Assembly (NCBI RefSeq): GCF_947507565.1
Contig: NC_089187.1
Coordinates: 2,232,001 to 2,296,000 of the forward strand
From: Oscarella lobularis
Taxonomy: Eukaryota; Porifera; Homoscleromorpha; Homosclerophorida; Oscarellidae
Reading direction: 5' to 3'
Length of the DNA: 64,000 bases
Shown here one piece after another: positions 9,499-22,541 of this stretch. The number at the start of each line of letters is the position of its first letter. Positions within the stretch are counted from its first letter, which is position 1. The notes under the pieces were generated by a model. It was given only the letters and a program-made list of their open reading frames with translations, was not told the origin of the DNA and ran no database searches. The position numbers and the translations under genes are program-made.

Positions 9499-10593
9499 AT
9501 GGATGGTGTGATGGCCGGTGTGATGGATGCTCGAGTGATCAGAGTCGGAATGGGAATCGCAATTTCAGCTTGCGCTGTCTCAGTAATATACGTCTGCGTT
9601 CAATTCGACGCCGTTCCAATCAAAAAAGCGCCTCTCGTATCAAGGCGTCCCTCGCCTTTCTTGACGCGAGAACTCCGGCCACTCCCAACCAAAAACGCGT
9701 TTCTGTCGCCTTTCGAAACGCGAGAATTGCCGCCAGAATCGCTCTGGGAACTGGGGGGCTGCGACACTGATTATCCCCTCCTACAATGCAAACGCGAGCT
9801 CAAAGACAACGCTAAATTCCTCGAACCGCTGCGGATGGCTACGAAGAACGATTTTAGAGAAGGATCCCTACTTGACCTTCGGCACGATCGTTGCGCTGTT
9901 GTCGGATCTTCCGGGAACGTACTCCATTATGACTTAGGCAAGGAAATCGACGAACACAACATCGTAATACGCGTCAATCCGCCACTGTCTCAATTTCAAG
10001 ATTCGAGTCATTTTGGGAAATATGTGGGTAGGCGGCACGGTGATGTCATAATTTTTGGCGCTAGTGCACTTCGACCTGGGTGTCCTCAACTAAAGAAAGA
10101 TCAGAGATACATTCTCACAACGCAGTCGTCCGACACTCTATTCAAAAACAAAATTTATTTTCAATTTTACGAAGACTGTTGGAAGAAGTATAACCTGAAA
10201 ACGTTCACATTGAACGGAGTATTTCGCCAAAAAGCGGAACGGCTGGCGGCGTTTGTGAGAAAGCAATGTCCTAGCAACGCGATGAGGCATTCAATAACGT
10301 CCGGTCTGACGGCAATTGTATTCACCCTACATCTATGTCACAACGTGGACTTATACGGGTTTGGACTAAACGAAGCGAATCAGTTTGAGTACCACCGAAA
10401 TGTCACTCGAGAGCAGTTTCTGGCTCGTCCGTCTCGACACGATTGGCCGACGGAAACGAGACTGCTGAAGTATTTGACGTCAAATCGCGATGCCGTTTCG
10501 AAACTAATGCTGGATGGATTTGATCCACCAAACGTACGCAATCGTGGAGCATCTTTTGACCTACCAGGCGCTAAAGTCTGTGTTGTTAAGTAG
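9499..10593 (+). CDS. GT29 sialyltransferase-like, copy E
   Basis: Intronless 364-residue frame from ATG 9499. The start region (ATGGATGGTGTGATGGCC...) is the uninterrupted version of the site that carries the TIR element in copy A. TM anchor (GMGIAISACAVSVIYVCV), Pro-rich stem, motif L (CAVVGSSGNVLHYDLGKE...NIVIRVNPP), motif S (HSITSGLTAIVFTLHLC...LYGFG), FEYHRN and the VS motif HDWPTE are all present. It is closest to copy A in the anchor and stem. Differences fall in the acceptor-side loop (LARPSRHDW in place of LAGTTGHDW), which could alter acceptor choice. It is followed on the opposite strand by a TPR-gene fragment. Confidence 0.87.
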   Translation: MDGVMAGVMDARVIRVGMGIAISACAVSVIYVCVQFDAVPIKKAPLVSRRPSPFLTRELRPLPTKNAFLSPFETRELPPESLWELGGCDTDYPLLQCKRELKDNAKFLEPLRMATKNDFREGSLLDLRHDRCAVVGSSGNVLHYDLGKEIDEHNIVIRVNPPLSQFQDSSHFGKYVGRRHGDVIIFGASALRPGCPQLKKDQRYILTTQSSDTLFKNKIYFQFYEDCWKKYNLKTFTLNGVFRQKAERLAAFVRKQCPSNAMRHSITSGLTAIVFTLHLCHNVDLYGFGLNEANQFEYHRNVTREQFLARPSRHDWPTETRLLKYLTSNRDAVSKLMLDGFDPPNVRNRGASFDLPGAKVCVVK

Positions 10594-10639
10594 ACGACAT
10601 GTTTCAGAAGTGAAAGTTATGACGTAAGAAACAGTAGAA

Positions 10640-11075
10640 AGACAGTTAAAATTTTATTGTCGCCTTCTCTTCGTTTTTCTCATAATTTCCTTGGCCTTTT
10701 TGTAGCATTCTTCGGCCTCTGCCTCCCTGCCCAAGTCGGCGAGTACTGATCCCAATTCGCCGTGAGCCTCTGCATCGTCCGGCTTCAATTCTGTGACCCT
10801 TCGAAGCATTTTCGCCTGGCAAGCAAACGATGAGGAAATCTGTCAATCGGACGTCAATTTCTCGTACCGATTCCTCGTACTGTTCCATCTCTGCAAGCAT
10901 GATGCCTAGATTGAAAAAGGCGTCGCCGTCTTTAGGAGCCTCTTCCACGACAGTCCTAAGAGGATTAAAATATGTTAGCTCCCACTCGTTCGAAAACGTC
11001 TTTCTACCTTAATAATTCAGCTGCCTGAGCCAGAGGTAGCTTGCCTTCGTCTTGCAATATAGTGGCTTGAGCGCT
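10640..11075 (-). pseudogene. TPR exons of the oxygenase/TPR gene, second truncated copy
   Basis: Minus-strand match to the last three exons of the gene at 13455-15760, in order: the start of QDEGKLPQAAELL, then EEAPKDGDAFFNLGIMLAEM, then the terminal exon LKPDDAEAHGELGSVLADLG...AEEYYKKAKEIM ending near 10660. It breaks off upstream at about 11070, before the catalytic exons, where AT-rich ttatactata repeats begin (11090-11140). A promoterless 3' fragment, unlikely to be expressed as protein. Confidence 0.8.
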
Positions 11076-11117
11076 CTGGGGCTCTAGGATTATACTATAT
11101 TATACTATTATACTATA

Positions 11118-11502
11118 TTATCTAGTATCCCTGATTATACTATGGTTATAGAGACCCCGGATGCGCGGGCACGCGAATTTATTTTGCGGTGAGAAACGGA
11201 TATTACAGTGCATTGCAAACGTGCGTCCACAAACATGTAAGCATGCAATAATCTCTACACGTGCTCCGATAATGTTTCTTGAAGCTTCTTCGTCTCGCCC
11301 ACGCTGTTTCTTTTGACTGGCGAAGAAAAGCACCTAGAAAACAAGAGAAATTATTTGTTCGATCTATCCGTGTACGTACCTTGTAGTCCTGCGTTTGTAT
11401 TGGCGTAATCCAGGCTACACCGCGTGGAGGTTCGAACGCTTTAGCCCAAAAATATTTGAGAGCGAGCCGCGTGGCATCGTAGGCCTTTACGGTGACGTAC
11501 AA
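11118..11502 (-). other. Possible exons of an unidentified gene
   Basis: Minus-strand frame 11384-11502 reads VTVKAYDATRLALKYFWAKA... and ends DYK at a good donor (aag|gtacgt). An acceptor follows at about 11340, leading to VLFFASQKKQRGRDEEA. The composition is protein-like, but I do not recognise the family and no start codon or further exons can be placed. It may be another passenger fragment of the duplication array. Confidence 0.3.
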
Positions 11503-11529
11503 TAGCGGATTCGTTTTCCTTGGCTTTAT

Positions 11530-11880
11530 CGGATCGTTTTTACTTTAGCATTCGAATCTGACTTCAGTGCCCGTATAACAATCGCTCTGTTTTTTTTTCT
11601 TTCCGGCGTGGAGATTCCGTCTAGCGACGAAGATGCGATTCGAGGGGAAAACTCGGCAGAAGAGCACGTACAGGAGCCGATCGAAGGGATCAGCGGACCA
11701 CGCGCCGCCAGAGAAAACTTTGACGAACGCGTTTGGACCTGAAGAGCTCAAGAAAGCAACGTACTACCGCAGCGAAAGGTCCGCTTGGGTCCTGCAACGA
11801 AAGGGGCCCCGAAAGAGATGCCCACCACCATTTTAGAGGATCACGCCCATACAGTAATTAGGATCAATTTTAAAATTTCA
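11530..11880. repeat. Duplicated block shared with 5225-5560
   Basis: Sister of the earlier block. It includes a short plus-strand frame at 11633-11836 with the segment FGPEELKKATYYRSERSAW, which looks like a gene tail of unknown family. The same bases at 5330-5500 are interrupted by indels. Together with the relics that follow (11975 on), it shows that about 5.2-7.4 kb and 11.5-13.4 kb are two copies of one segment. Confidence 0.65.
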
Positions 11881-11974
11881 GATTTCCTATCTTCATTTGC
11901 AAATAATTAATGACTCATCGCCACGAGACGATTCATATATCTGCCCCGCTCTCTCGACGAATCTTCTGACTCCA

Positions 11975-12345
11975 TCTCGACATGATTGGCTGACAGAAAC
12001 GAGACTACCAAAGTATATGATACCGTAAGTGAGTCACTCAGGTGCACGTCGTTTATCCCCTTCGTCTCATCTGGGACGCTTTTGAGGGGGTACTACAGGC
12101 CGAGATAACGTAGTCGCGTATCCACATAGATCAGGCGAGATTGCTGACTCTAAAAGCGGCTCATCTGATCGACAAGTACGGCACGAAGGAAGCAAGACGA
12201 GAAGTGGGGTCCCCATCTCGTGAATTCAGGCGTTTTCTATCTAGATTGCCATGATTCTTTTCGTTGCCCCCTCGATGGCTGAGACTGTCATCGATGGGGC
12301 GATTCACGTCCCACGGGGCCAAGGGCTTCTTTCCATTCTACATGC
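11975..12345 (+). pseudogene. Degenerate ACAD11-like exon fragments, sister of 5690-6115
   Basis: Same order of remnants as at 5690-6115 (gattggctgacagaaacgag, then gctgactctaaaagcggctc, gacaagtacggcacgaagg, attgccatgattcttttcg, gatggctgagactgtcatcg), with its own small deletions. It precedes sialyltransferase copy F just as the other relic precedes copy D. Confidence 0.75.
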
Positions 12346-12395
12346 TCCAACGCCTAATCGTATTTAAATAAATAATCCAATACTGTGCTCTGGAT

Positions 12396-13397
12396 ATGCG
12401 GCGTGTTGGACTGGGACTCGCGCTTTCGCTTTGCGCTCTTCTCTTTTTTTCGACGTACGTCGGCGTTCAATTCGTCGCCAATAAGCCGTGCGCGCCACGT
12501 TTCTCGTTGAAACAACAACGTCCCTTCCTAGCATTACCAGAACCAGAATCGCTCTGGGAACTGGGTGGTTGCGACAGTGCCCAGCCCCTCTTCCAATGCC
12601 AACACATGTTCAAAAAAGACAAAAATGGGGTCTTCGAAGCGCGGATAGCTAACAGAAGCGATTTCAGAAAAGGATCCCTGCTGAACTACCGGCACAATCG
12701 TTGCGCTGTTGTCGGATCTTCCGGAAATGTACTCCACTATGACTTCGGCAAGGAAATCGACGAACACGACATCGTAATGCGCATCAATCCGCCTCTGTCT
12801 CACTTTCAAAATTCGAGTCTTTTTGGGAAACATGTGGGTAGGCGGCACGGTGACGTCATGATTTTTGGTAATTCTGCTCTCGAAAATGGGTGTCCTCAAC
12901 TGAACAAAGATCAGAGATACGTTCTCGCAATGAACAAGGGGCCTCATTCTCTTCGCACTAATCAATTTTTTGTGGACTGTTGGAAGAAGTATAATCTGAA
13001 AACGCTTACATTGAACGGGGTATTTCGCGAGAAAGCGGACCGCCTGGCGAATTTTATAAGAAAGCAATGTCCTAGCAAGGCGAAGAGGCATGCAATAACC
13101 GCCGGCCTGTCGACAATTGTATTTTCCCTACATCTATGTTACAACGTGGACTTATACGGGTTCGGACTAAACGAAGCGAATAGGTTTGAGTACCATCGAG
13201 ATATCACTACAGAGCAGAAACTACTGGCTGGTAGCACTGCACATGATTGGACGACGGAAACAAGACTACTAAAGTATTTGACATCAAGTCACGATGCCGT
13301 TTCGAAACTAATGCTGGATGGATTCGATCCACCAAACATACGCAATTGTGGATCTTCTTTTGACCTACCGGGCGGTAAAGTGTGTGTTGTTAAGTAA
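12396..13397 (+). CDS. GT29 sialyltransferase-like, copy F
   Basis: Intronless 333-residue frame, the shortest of the array because the stem has been cut down and lacks copy D's Pro-Glu repeat. TM anchor GLALSLCALLFFSTYVGV, motif L (CAVVGSSGNVLHYDFGKE...DIVMRINPP), motif S (HAITAGLSTIVFSLHLC...LYGFG), FEYHRD and HDWTTE are intact. Closest to copy D; the two form a subgroup (MFKKDKNGVFEARIANRS insertion near residue 70) apart from A/B/E. Its stop lies 57 bp from the stop of the convergent oxygenase/TPR gene, so the 3' UTRs probably overlap. Confidence 0.87.
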   Translation: MRRVGLGLALSLCALLFFSTYVGVQFVANKPCAPRFSLKQQRPFLALPEPESLWELGGCDSAQPLFQCQHMFKKDKNGVFEARIANRSDFRKGSLLNYRHNRCAVVGSSGNVLHYDFGKEIDEHDIVMRINPPLSHFQNSSLFGKHVGRRHGDVMIFGNSALENGCPQLNKDQRYVLAMNKGPHSLRTNQFFVDCWKKYNLKTLTLNGVFREKADRLANFIRKQCPSKAKRHAITAGLSTIVFSLHLCYNVDLYGFGLNEANRFEYHRDITTEQKLLAGSTAHDWTTETRLLKYLTSSHDAVSKLMLDGFDPPNIRNCGSSFDLPGGKVCVVK

Positions 13398-13454
13398 ACG
13401 ACATGTTCAGAGTGAAAGTTATGACGTAAGAAACAGTAGAAAGACAGTTAAAAT

Positions 13455-15760
13455 TTATTGTCGCCTTCTCTTCGTTTTTCTCATAATTTCCTTGGCTTTT
13501 TTGTAGTATTCTTCGGCCTCTGCCTCCCTGCCCAAATCGGAGAGTACTGATCCCAATTCGCCGTGAGCCTCTGCATCGTCCGGCTTCAATTCTGTGACCC
13601 TTCGAAGCATTATCGCCTAGAAAACAAACGATGAGGAAATCTGTCAATCTGACGTCAATTTCTCGTACCGATTCCTCGTACTGTTCCATCTCTGCAAGCA
13701 TGATGCCTAGATTGAAAAAGGCGTCGCCGTCTTTAGGAGCCTCTTCCACGACAGTCCTAGGAGGATTAGAAATATGTTAGTCCCCCACTCGTTTGAAGAC
13801 GTCTCTCTACCTTAATAATTCAGCTGCCTGAGGTAGCTTGCCTTCGTCTTGCAATATAGTGGCAGCAATGAAATTCGAGTCGACGTGCTTGGGATGAAGC
13901 TTGAGCGCTCTGGGGGGAAAGGAGCTCTCACTCTAGGATTAATTAATTAATTAATATACTATTCGTCTACCTTTTGAACCAGTGAAGAGCTTCTGGTTTT
14001 CTTCCCATTCGAGTCAATACGTCGGCTCCGTAAATGAGGCTCATGCTGTGATTAGGCTTCCACTCAGAAGTGAGTTGAACGATAATGAATTCTTCATTTA
14101 TTGACTACCTGAATTTCTATTGCCTGTTGGTACAAAGTTAGTGCCTCGCGAAGATTCTTTTGCGATACGCGTTGCTCGGCTTTGGTCATTTTCTTCAATT
14201 GAAAAATCACTACTAAGAAAAAAAGAGCATGGGGGAAATGATACCTCAGTGGCCGTTCGAGTGTTTGCTGAATAGATGTATTCTCGACAACTTCGACTGT
14301 TGTCGCACAATATGACTTCCTAAATTGAACAATAATAGATAAATTCCCTTGACTGTATACCGTACCGAGTCGTATGATGGAACCATCTGATCCTGATGAA
14401 ACCAGCGCTGAAAAATATATTTAACCCCGTCTTTGAGAACACCAGCTGCACGCGAGAACAAAGTCTAATTGTCTGGAAGAGTTTCGAATTTTCTACTCAT
14501 ACACGCGTGTTGAGTTTTTCTGTTGCACGCGCCTCGTTTATCGAGACTGTTCCACAGAAGCCCGAGACCCCGCTTGGGCTGGACAGATACGTTACGAAGA
14601 CGCGTAAATTCAGTATGACCTCCCTAAAGCCAATCACGGTGAATACAGTACTTATGAAATAAAAAAGTCTCGAACCTCCTTAACGTTATTGAGATAAATG
14701 ATGACAGTCCCCAATCTGTCGTTATGATCGTCATGGCAATCGGTGTGTGGTCGATACTAAACCGGACTAGCTACACCGTCTAGTATAGCTTCGGTTCTCA
14801 CCTCTTCGTTTCCTCGATATTTTATCAGCTGCGCGTGATACGACGTGACCAATGGAAGCCCGAGACGTTCCTGCAATTTTTCCTCTATCCGATCGATGAG
14901 CGAGTTCTCGCCGCGCGGTACGAGAACCGTCGAACTGTAGCGCAACTTTCTCTTATTCTCGAGCACGTCTCCAAAGTAACGACCCTTAGAGAAAAATAGT
15001 TCGTTATTTTAATCAGGCATACCCAATTTCTTACCGAGACGCAAACGTCTCCTTCTTGACTATTGGAATACTGGATTTGTCTCGTATCGACGTTGCCCTT
15101 ACGAAGCTCCGTCTCTAACCAGTCCTGATCTCGGAAACACCAATCCGGATGCTCTCGCCTTCCCTTGCTCATCTCCTCGTACAATTTAATCAATTCGTAG
15201 CACTCGGCGTTTGAGAGGAGGTTCGGTAGCACATAGACGTCGGGATTGACGTGCAGACGTTCGTGCGGCACTTGGGTCAGTTTTCTCTCCACGTCAGGCC
15301 ACCAATTGATTCTCTTCAATTCTGGCGCTTGTGACGTCAAACCGGAATTGTCTTGACTCCCACTTGGGAATGAAGAAGGCGGGGCCTCATCTTTCTCATT
15401 ATTAAAATCGTCGGGTTCGCTTATGAAGTCTTCGTATGGTTCGCTTGGGAGGAGTTTTTTGTCGATGTCTTTCATTACGGAGGCGAATTTTTCTTCCAAT
15501 TCGTTGTCGTCCAGGAGATCGGCTTCGGATTCGATGTCCCTGTCCTTGAGGACCTCTGGAGCGTTACGAGTTGCTTCGTCGTTGCTCTCTCGTTTTCCGT
15601 ACGTTGCCAAGACGAATGCAGCGACGAGAACGATTGCGATTATTGCAAAGGCTGCAAATGACGATGCATTCTGCTGCGATTTCGTTGGCTTTGACGTAGC
15701 GTTCGACTGAGCGCGCTGTTCGACTTTGTGAGCTCTCCTCCTCTGGCGTTCGACGCCCAT
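13455..15760 (-). CDS. Membrane-anchored 2OG-Fe(II) oxygenase (prolyl 4-hydroxylase type) with C-terminal TPRs
   Basis: Exon 1 (15035-15760) encodes a basic N-terminus, a TM anchor at residues 33-54, an acidic stem and the start of the catalytic region (VYVLPNLLSNAECYELI). Later exons include 14802-14984 (LIKYRGNEE), 14676-14756 (HTDCHDDHND, the HxD iron ligands), 14503-14623 (GGHTEFTRLRNVSVQP, then the distal His at the exon end) and about 14372-14450 (SGVLKDGVKYIFQRW, with the 2-oxoglutarate-binding basic residue). Five further exons carry TPR helices (LREALTLYQQAIEI, LIYGADVLTRMGRKPEALHWF, IAATILQDEGKLPQAAELL, AFFNLGIMLAEMEQYEESV, AHGELGSVLSDLGREAEAEEYY), ending TAA at 13455. Predicted type II ER/Golgi membrane protein hydroxylating prolyl or similar residues. 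Known animal P4H/P3H enzymes carry TPRs N-terminal to the catalytic domain; here they follow it. Its 3' exons are the source of the fragments at 7440 and 10640. Confidence 0.82.
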
Positions 15761-15811
15761 TTATTAGCCTACCTACGCATCGAGTCGCAGGCACTCGCAG
15801 CGAGTCGCACC
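15761..15811. promoter_or_regulatory. 51-bp divergent intergenic region
   Basis: Only 51 bp separate the start codons of the minus-strand oxygenase gene and the plus-strand mutase gene. It contains repeated cgagtcgcag/gcactcgcag motifs. A shared bidirectional promoter with overlapping 5' UTRs is inferred from the spacing; no TATA box is evident. Confidence 0.5.
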
Positions 15812-19121
<3,310 letters not shown>

Positions 19122-19266
19122 TAATAGTAATAACGGATTCGTCCACTGTACAAAAGGACAGTTCAGTTTAGTTTAGGCGTGCTCACGATAAAAAATGAGT
19201 TGCAATGAAATAACGCTATAGGCGCTATATGACGGAAGCTGATTTGTCGCGTGCGCTAGCATAACC

Positions 19267-21566
19267 ATGTCAACCGAAACAGTGAAGTACGGCCGACGAA
19301 AAGGAGCCTCTAAAGGCAAGTTTCAAGATACGACGTAAATAGAAAGGCATAGCGATACGTTTTATGTATAGAGGCGACTCTTGGTCAAACGAAAACGAGC
19401 GGAAAAGTCGATTCGCGTCAGGTTTGTTTATCGCTCTCGTTTCGGTGCCGATTCGCGACGATTTCGCAGGTTGCCGTGCTAACGGCAAACGAATGGGGAC
19501 GAATCAAAGCGAGTCTGACTCGAAAACAACGCGAAGAAGAAGCGAAGAGACGCGAATTGGACAAAAGAGCAAATCTTCACGTAACATCGCAAAACGTCGT
19601 GAAAAACTGGGAAAACACAATCGAAGTCCGATCGAAACGACATCGAAAAGCGTAGTCTGAGAGTTTCTCGATAGGGCCAGAGACAGAAAAAACTTCAGGC
19701 GAAGAAAATTCGAGACGAAAAAGAGGAAGAGGAGAGAAAGAAAATCGACATCGAAGAAGCGAAGTACCAGGCTCAAAAGAGAAAGGAGGCAATCGAACGT
19801 GCAAAAACACTGCAGTCCTATCAAACAGACAGAGTGAAGGGATTCCACGTAAGCCAATTAAAATAATAGTATTAATAATAATGATGATTTTTTAGGGTGC
19901 ACTTCTTCTTTCGGAAGTAATGAAGGAACGGGACGCGCAAGTGGAATACAAGAAACGTAAAAGGGAAATGCTAAAGGATAGAGATCAATATTATGTGGAA
20001 AAAGCAAAAGAGGCAAAACAATCAGAATTTTCATCACGAAATAATATAGTAGCGTATTTAGGATTACGAATTGGGTTTGTTGGAGGAGCAGGAGAAGGCA
20101 AAGCAGAGAAAAGAAGCTCAACTAGTTGTGTCTGGTTTTCAAAGGAAACAGTGAGAAGAGCAAATAAGGGAAGAGAACTATGACGTCAAATTGGGTGTTT
20201 TTAGATTCCAGAAAAGACTGGAAGAGGAAGAGGAAGCGAAGAAGGAAGATATGAAGGAAGGAGAGGAGATTAAAAAGGATTTTTTGAAATTTCTTGAAGA
20301 GAAAAAGGAGAAGGAAGAGAAGAGACGAAAGGTAGATGCCATGCTTATATAAAAACGACGCTCATCCTTTGTTCTAGAATAAAGTGGAATTGTGCGAGGC
20401 TCTGGTCGAAACGATCAAGGACAAAAAAGAAAGGGAGATGGCTCAGGAGAGGGAGATCGAAAGGCACGAAGATGAAATACGAGAATTTGCCCAAGCCAAA
20501 CGAGTGGGATTTATTCAATTTAGAGATTTTGATTGGATTCTCGTATTTTAATTAGAGAATGACGAAAATGAAAAGGGAAAGGGAACGCGAATTGTTCAAG
20601 CAATTTCAGGATCATCAAGAACGCATGGTTGGTCTCCTAGCAACGCAAATCGAAGAGGTACTTCGTGTACTTTGATGTAGATTTAAATTGTGAGCCATTG
20701 TGACTTTAGAAAACTTGTGACGACGACAAACGAATCGCTAAAGCCGTCGAAGAGGAAGAGAGAAAGCGAGAAGCCAGGGAAAAGGCCAAAGCGGAGAGAT
20801 TTCTCGAGCAGCAGAATTCAATATTAGAGCATCGCGCACAAATGGTACGAACTGAGATTCCCCACAAGCCGCCCACATAAAGTGTCTGACGTGTAGATGA
20901 GCGAGAGAGAAAGAGCAAAGAAAGAAGAGGAGGACGAGAACGTGCAGTTTCTAAGACAACAAGTGGAGACGGATCTGAAAGTAGGTGTACATATAAAAAT
21001 ATACGTCATAGCACACGCGTACTGATTTTAAATTTAATTTAATTAGACGAGGTCTACACGTGTAGATATATATATATATATACAAATACTTATTCTTATA
21101 GTTCAAAGACGGCCTCGAAGCGAAGATGCAAAGGCAAAAAGAGGAAGCCGCAAAACTGACGGAATTCCGTCGAGACCAAGCGGTAATAAATATGCCGTAG
21201 CAAAGTCATTCTTAATTCATAAGAGCCATTTATTAGAATCTGCGAAAGGATAAGGAGACAAAGCAAAAGGAAGCCGATCTCGAGTTCTACAAGAAAGCTT
21301 CGAGTCAGGTTCGCCAAGAGGAGGAGGAGTTCCAGCGCTACGCTGAAACGGTGATCGGCGAGGCCAAGTCGCGCGGCAATAACGTCTATCCGCTCGTCGC
21401 CGCCGAGAAAGCGGGTCCTGGAGGTGGGCGTGGTCCGACGTTTGATAGCATTGGCGGCTTGAAACCGAGTTATCAAGTCATGGATGGAACGGGAGTACAG
21501 ATGCCGAGCTATTGTCTTCCAAGAGCGCGCGGAGGTACTCACAAACGAATGGGATTTACGTGGTAA
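19267..21566 (+). CDS. CFAP210: Ciliary microtubule inner protein, CFAP210 (CCDC173)-like
   Basis: Coiled-coil, Lys/Glu-rich axonemal protein; family members lie inside the A-tubule of ciliary doublets. Exons with good splice sites include 19470-19625 (VAVLTANEWGRIKASL...VVKNWENTIE), 19675-19848 (GQRQKKLQAKKIRDEKEEE...QTDRVKGFH), 19896-20012 (GALLLSEVMKERDAQVEY) and 20062 onward (LLEEQEKAKQRKEAQLVV). Six more charged exons lead to the last (NNVYPLVAAEKAGPGGG...HKRMGFTW), stop TAA 21564-21566. The block VVKNWENTI-GQRQKKLQAKK and the KGFHGALLLSEVMKERDAQ stretch are what suggests CFAP210 rather than CFAP45. The intron 20013-20061 starts with GC. The first coding exon is uncertain: ATG 19267 with a very short exon is one option (MSTET...), but the nearby YGRRKGASK segment looks coding and I cannot splice it in frame. 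Confidence 0.75.
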
Positions 21567-22541
21567 AGAACGATTTTTCGTGCTGCATGTTTAACGAAGC
21601 GAAAGCCCGTATGCGCACGTGAGGCCGTTTTGGAAGAACGAGATGACGTAGAAGGCTTCCTTCGCCGTCGATCGAGCAATCCGTAGACTCCCCGAATAGC
21701 TATTGCAACCGCCTATCGTCTCTGCTTCTTTTCGAAGCGAAAAAACGTCCCCGGTTCCCCCGACGCGACAGTCGCGACAGTCGCGATCCAATTTGCGTCG
21801 CGGCGTTTCGAATCGAAGCCGACGCGAGGGAGCAGAGCCAACTATCGTCGCTCCCAAGGTGAGACGAACAAGACGCAACGCCTACGAGCCGAATATTCGT
21901 CGTAATACAAGAAATGGACCACCCCCGCGAATGACGCAACCAAGTCCCCTTTCCATATATTAATATATATGCGCGAGAGCGCCGAGACCCCTTTAGTATT
22001 GTCCGTCACGCACCCAGTCAGTTGACTCGACTCGCATGCACTCCCAATACCAGGTCTGTACACACCTCTCACACACCTGCAGTTTTTTCTGTCCTCGCTT
22101 CCCCGGACTGTCTTGCCCCCCGGATAAGTTTTCGCGGTTTTTTGTGACATTCATGCGTATGTAATTGTATGTCACAGGAACTCGTTATTGAGCAAGGAGA
22201 AGCCTTGACGCCTTGGCATGTCAACTGGTAGTGAGCATAGGTAAGGGATTGAAGGGACTCGAGGAAAATCCCCTCACGTTGCGTTTTTCCTTGGGGGGGA
22301 CTTCTCCTGCAGAAAATCCCTTCCACCCCCTACTGAAGTCCTCGAAGAGGCGTTTCGATGTCGACATCGATTGGGTCACGTCGCGTGGCTTCGATGCGCG
22401 CACGAGTTGTGTCGAGAAACGAGCAAAATTTTCGTTCACTATATCGACGACTGCGCGAAGTTGCCTCGGCGTCGTCGTCGAGCGTGCGTCGATTGTCAAC
22501 GTTTCTGCGGCGCACTTTTTGAACACGCTCGACTATGTCGG
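21567..22541. other. Intergenic/5' region without a recognisable gene
   Basis: Several overlapping open frames exist on both strands, but none has splice-consistent extension or recognisable motifs. A tatatattaatatatat stretch at about 21955-21970 may belong to the promoter region of the downstream kinase. The frame leading into the kinase is open upstream of 22542 without an ATG, so a 5' exon could lie here. Confidence 0.4.

Noticed and set aside
12534-13091. 185-codon minus-strand frame
   Set aside because: Antisense to sialyltransferase copy F; the same shadow occurs opposite the other copies.
2039-13397. Horizontal transfer of the GT29 genes from bacteria or viruses
   Set aside because: Sialyl motifs L, S, III and VS are of the eukaryotic GT29 type and the anchor/stem layout is that of Golgi enzymes; lack of introns alone is not enough evidence.
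19504-19857. Leu/Phe-rich minus-strand frame resembling membrane helices
   Set aside because: Antisense of Lys/Glu-rich coiled-coil exons of the CFAP210-like gene; hydrophobicity is a by-product.
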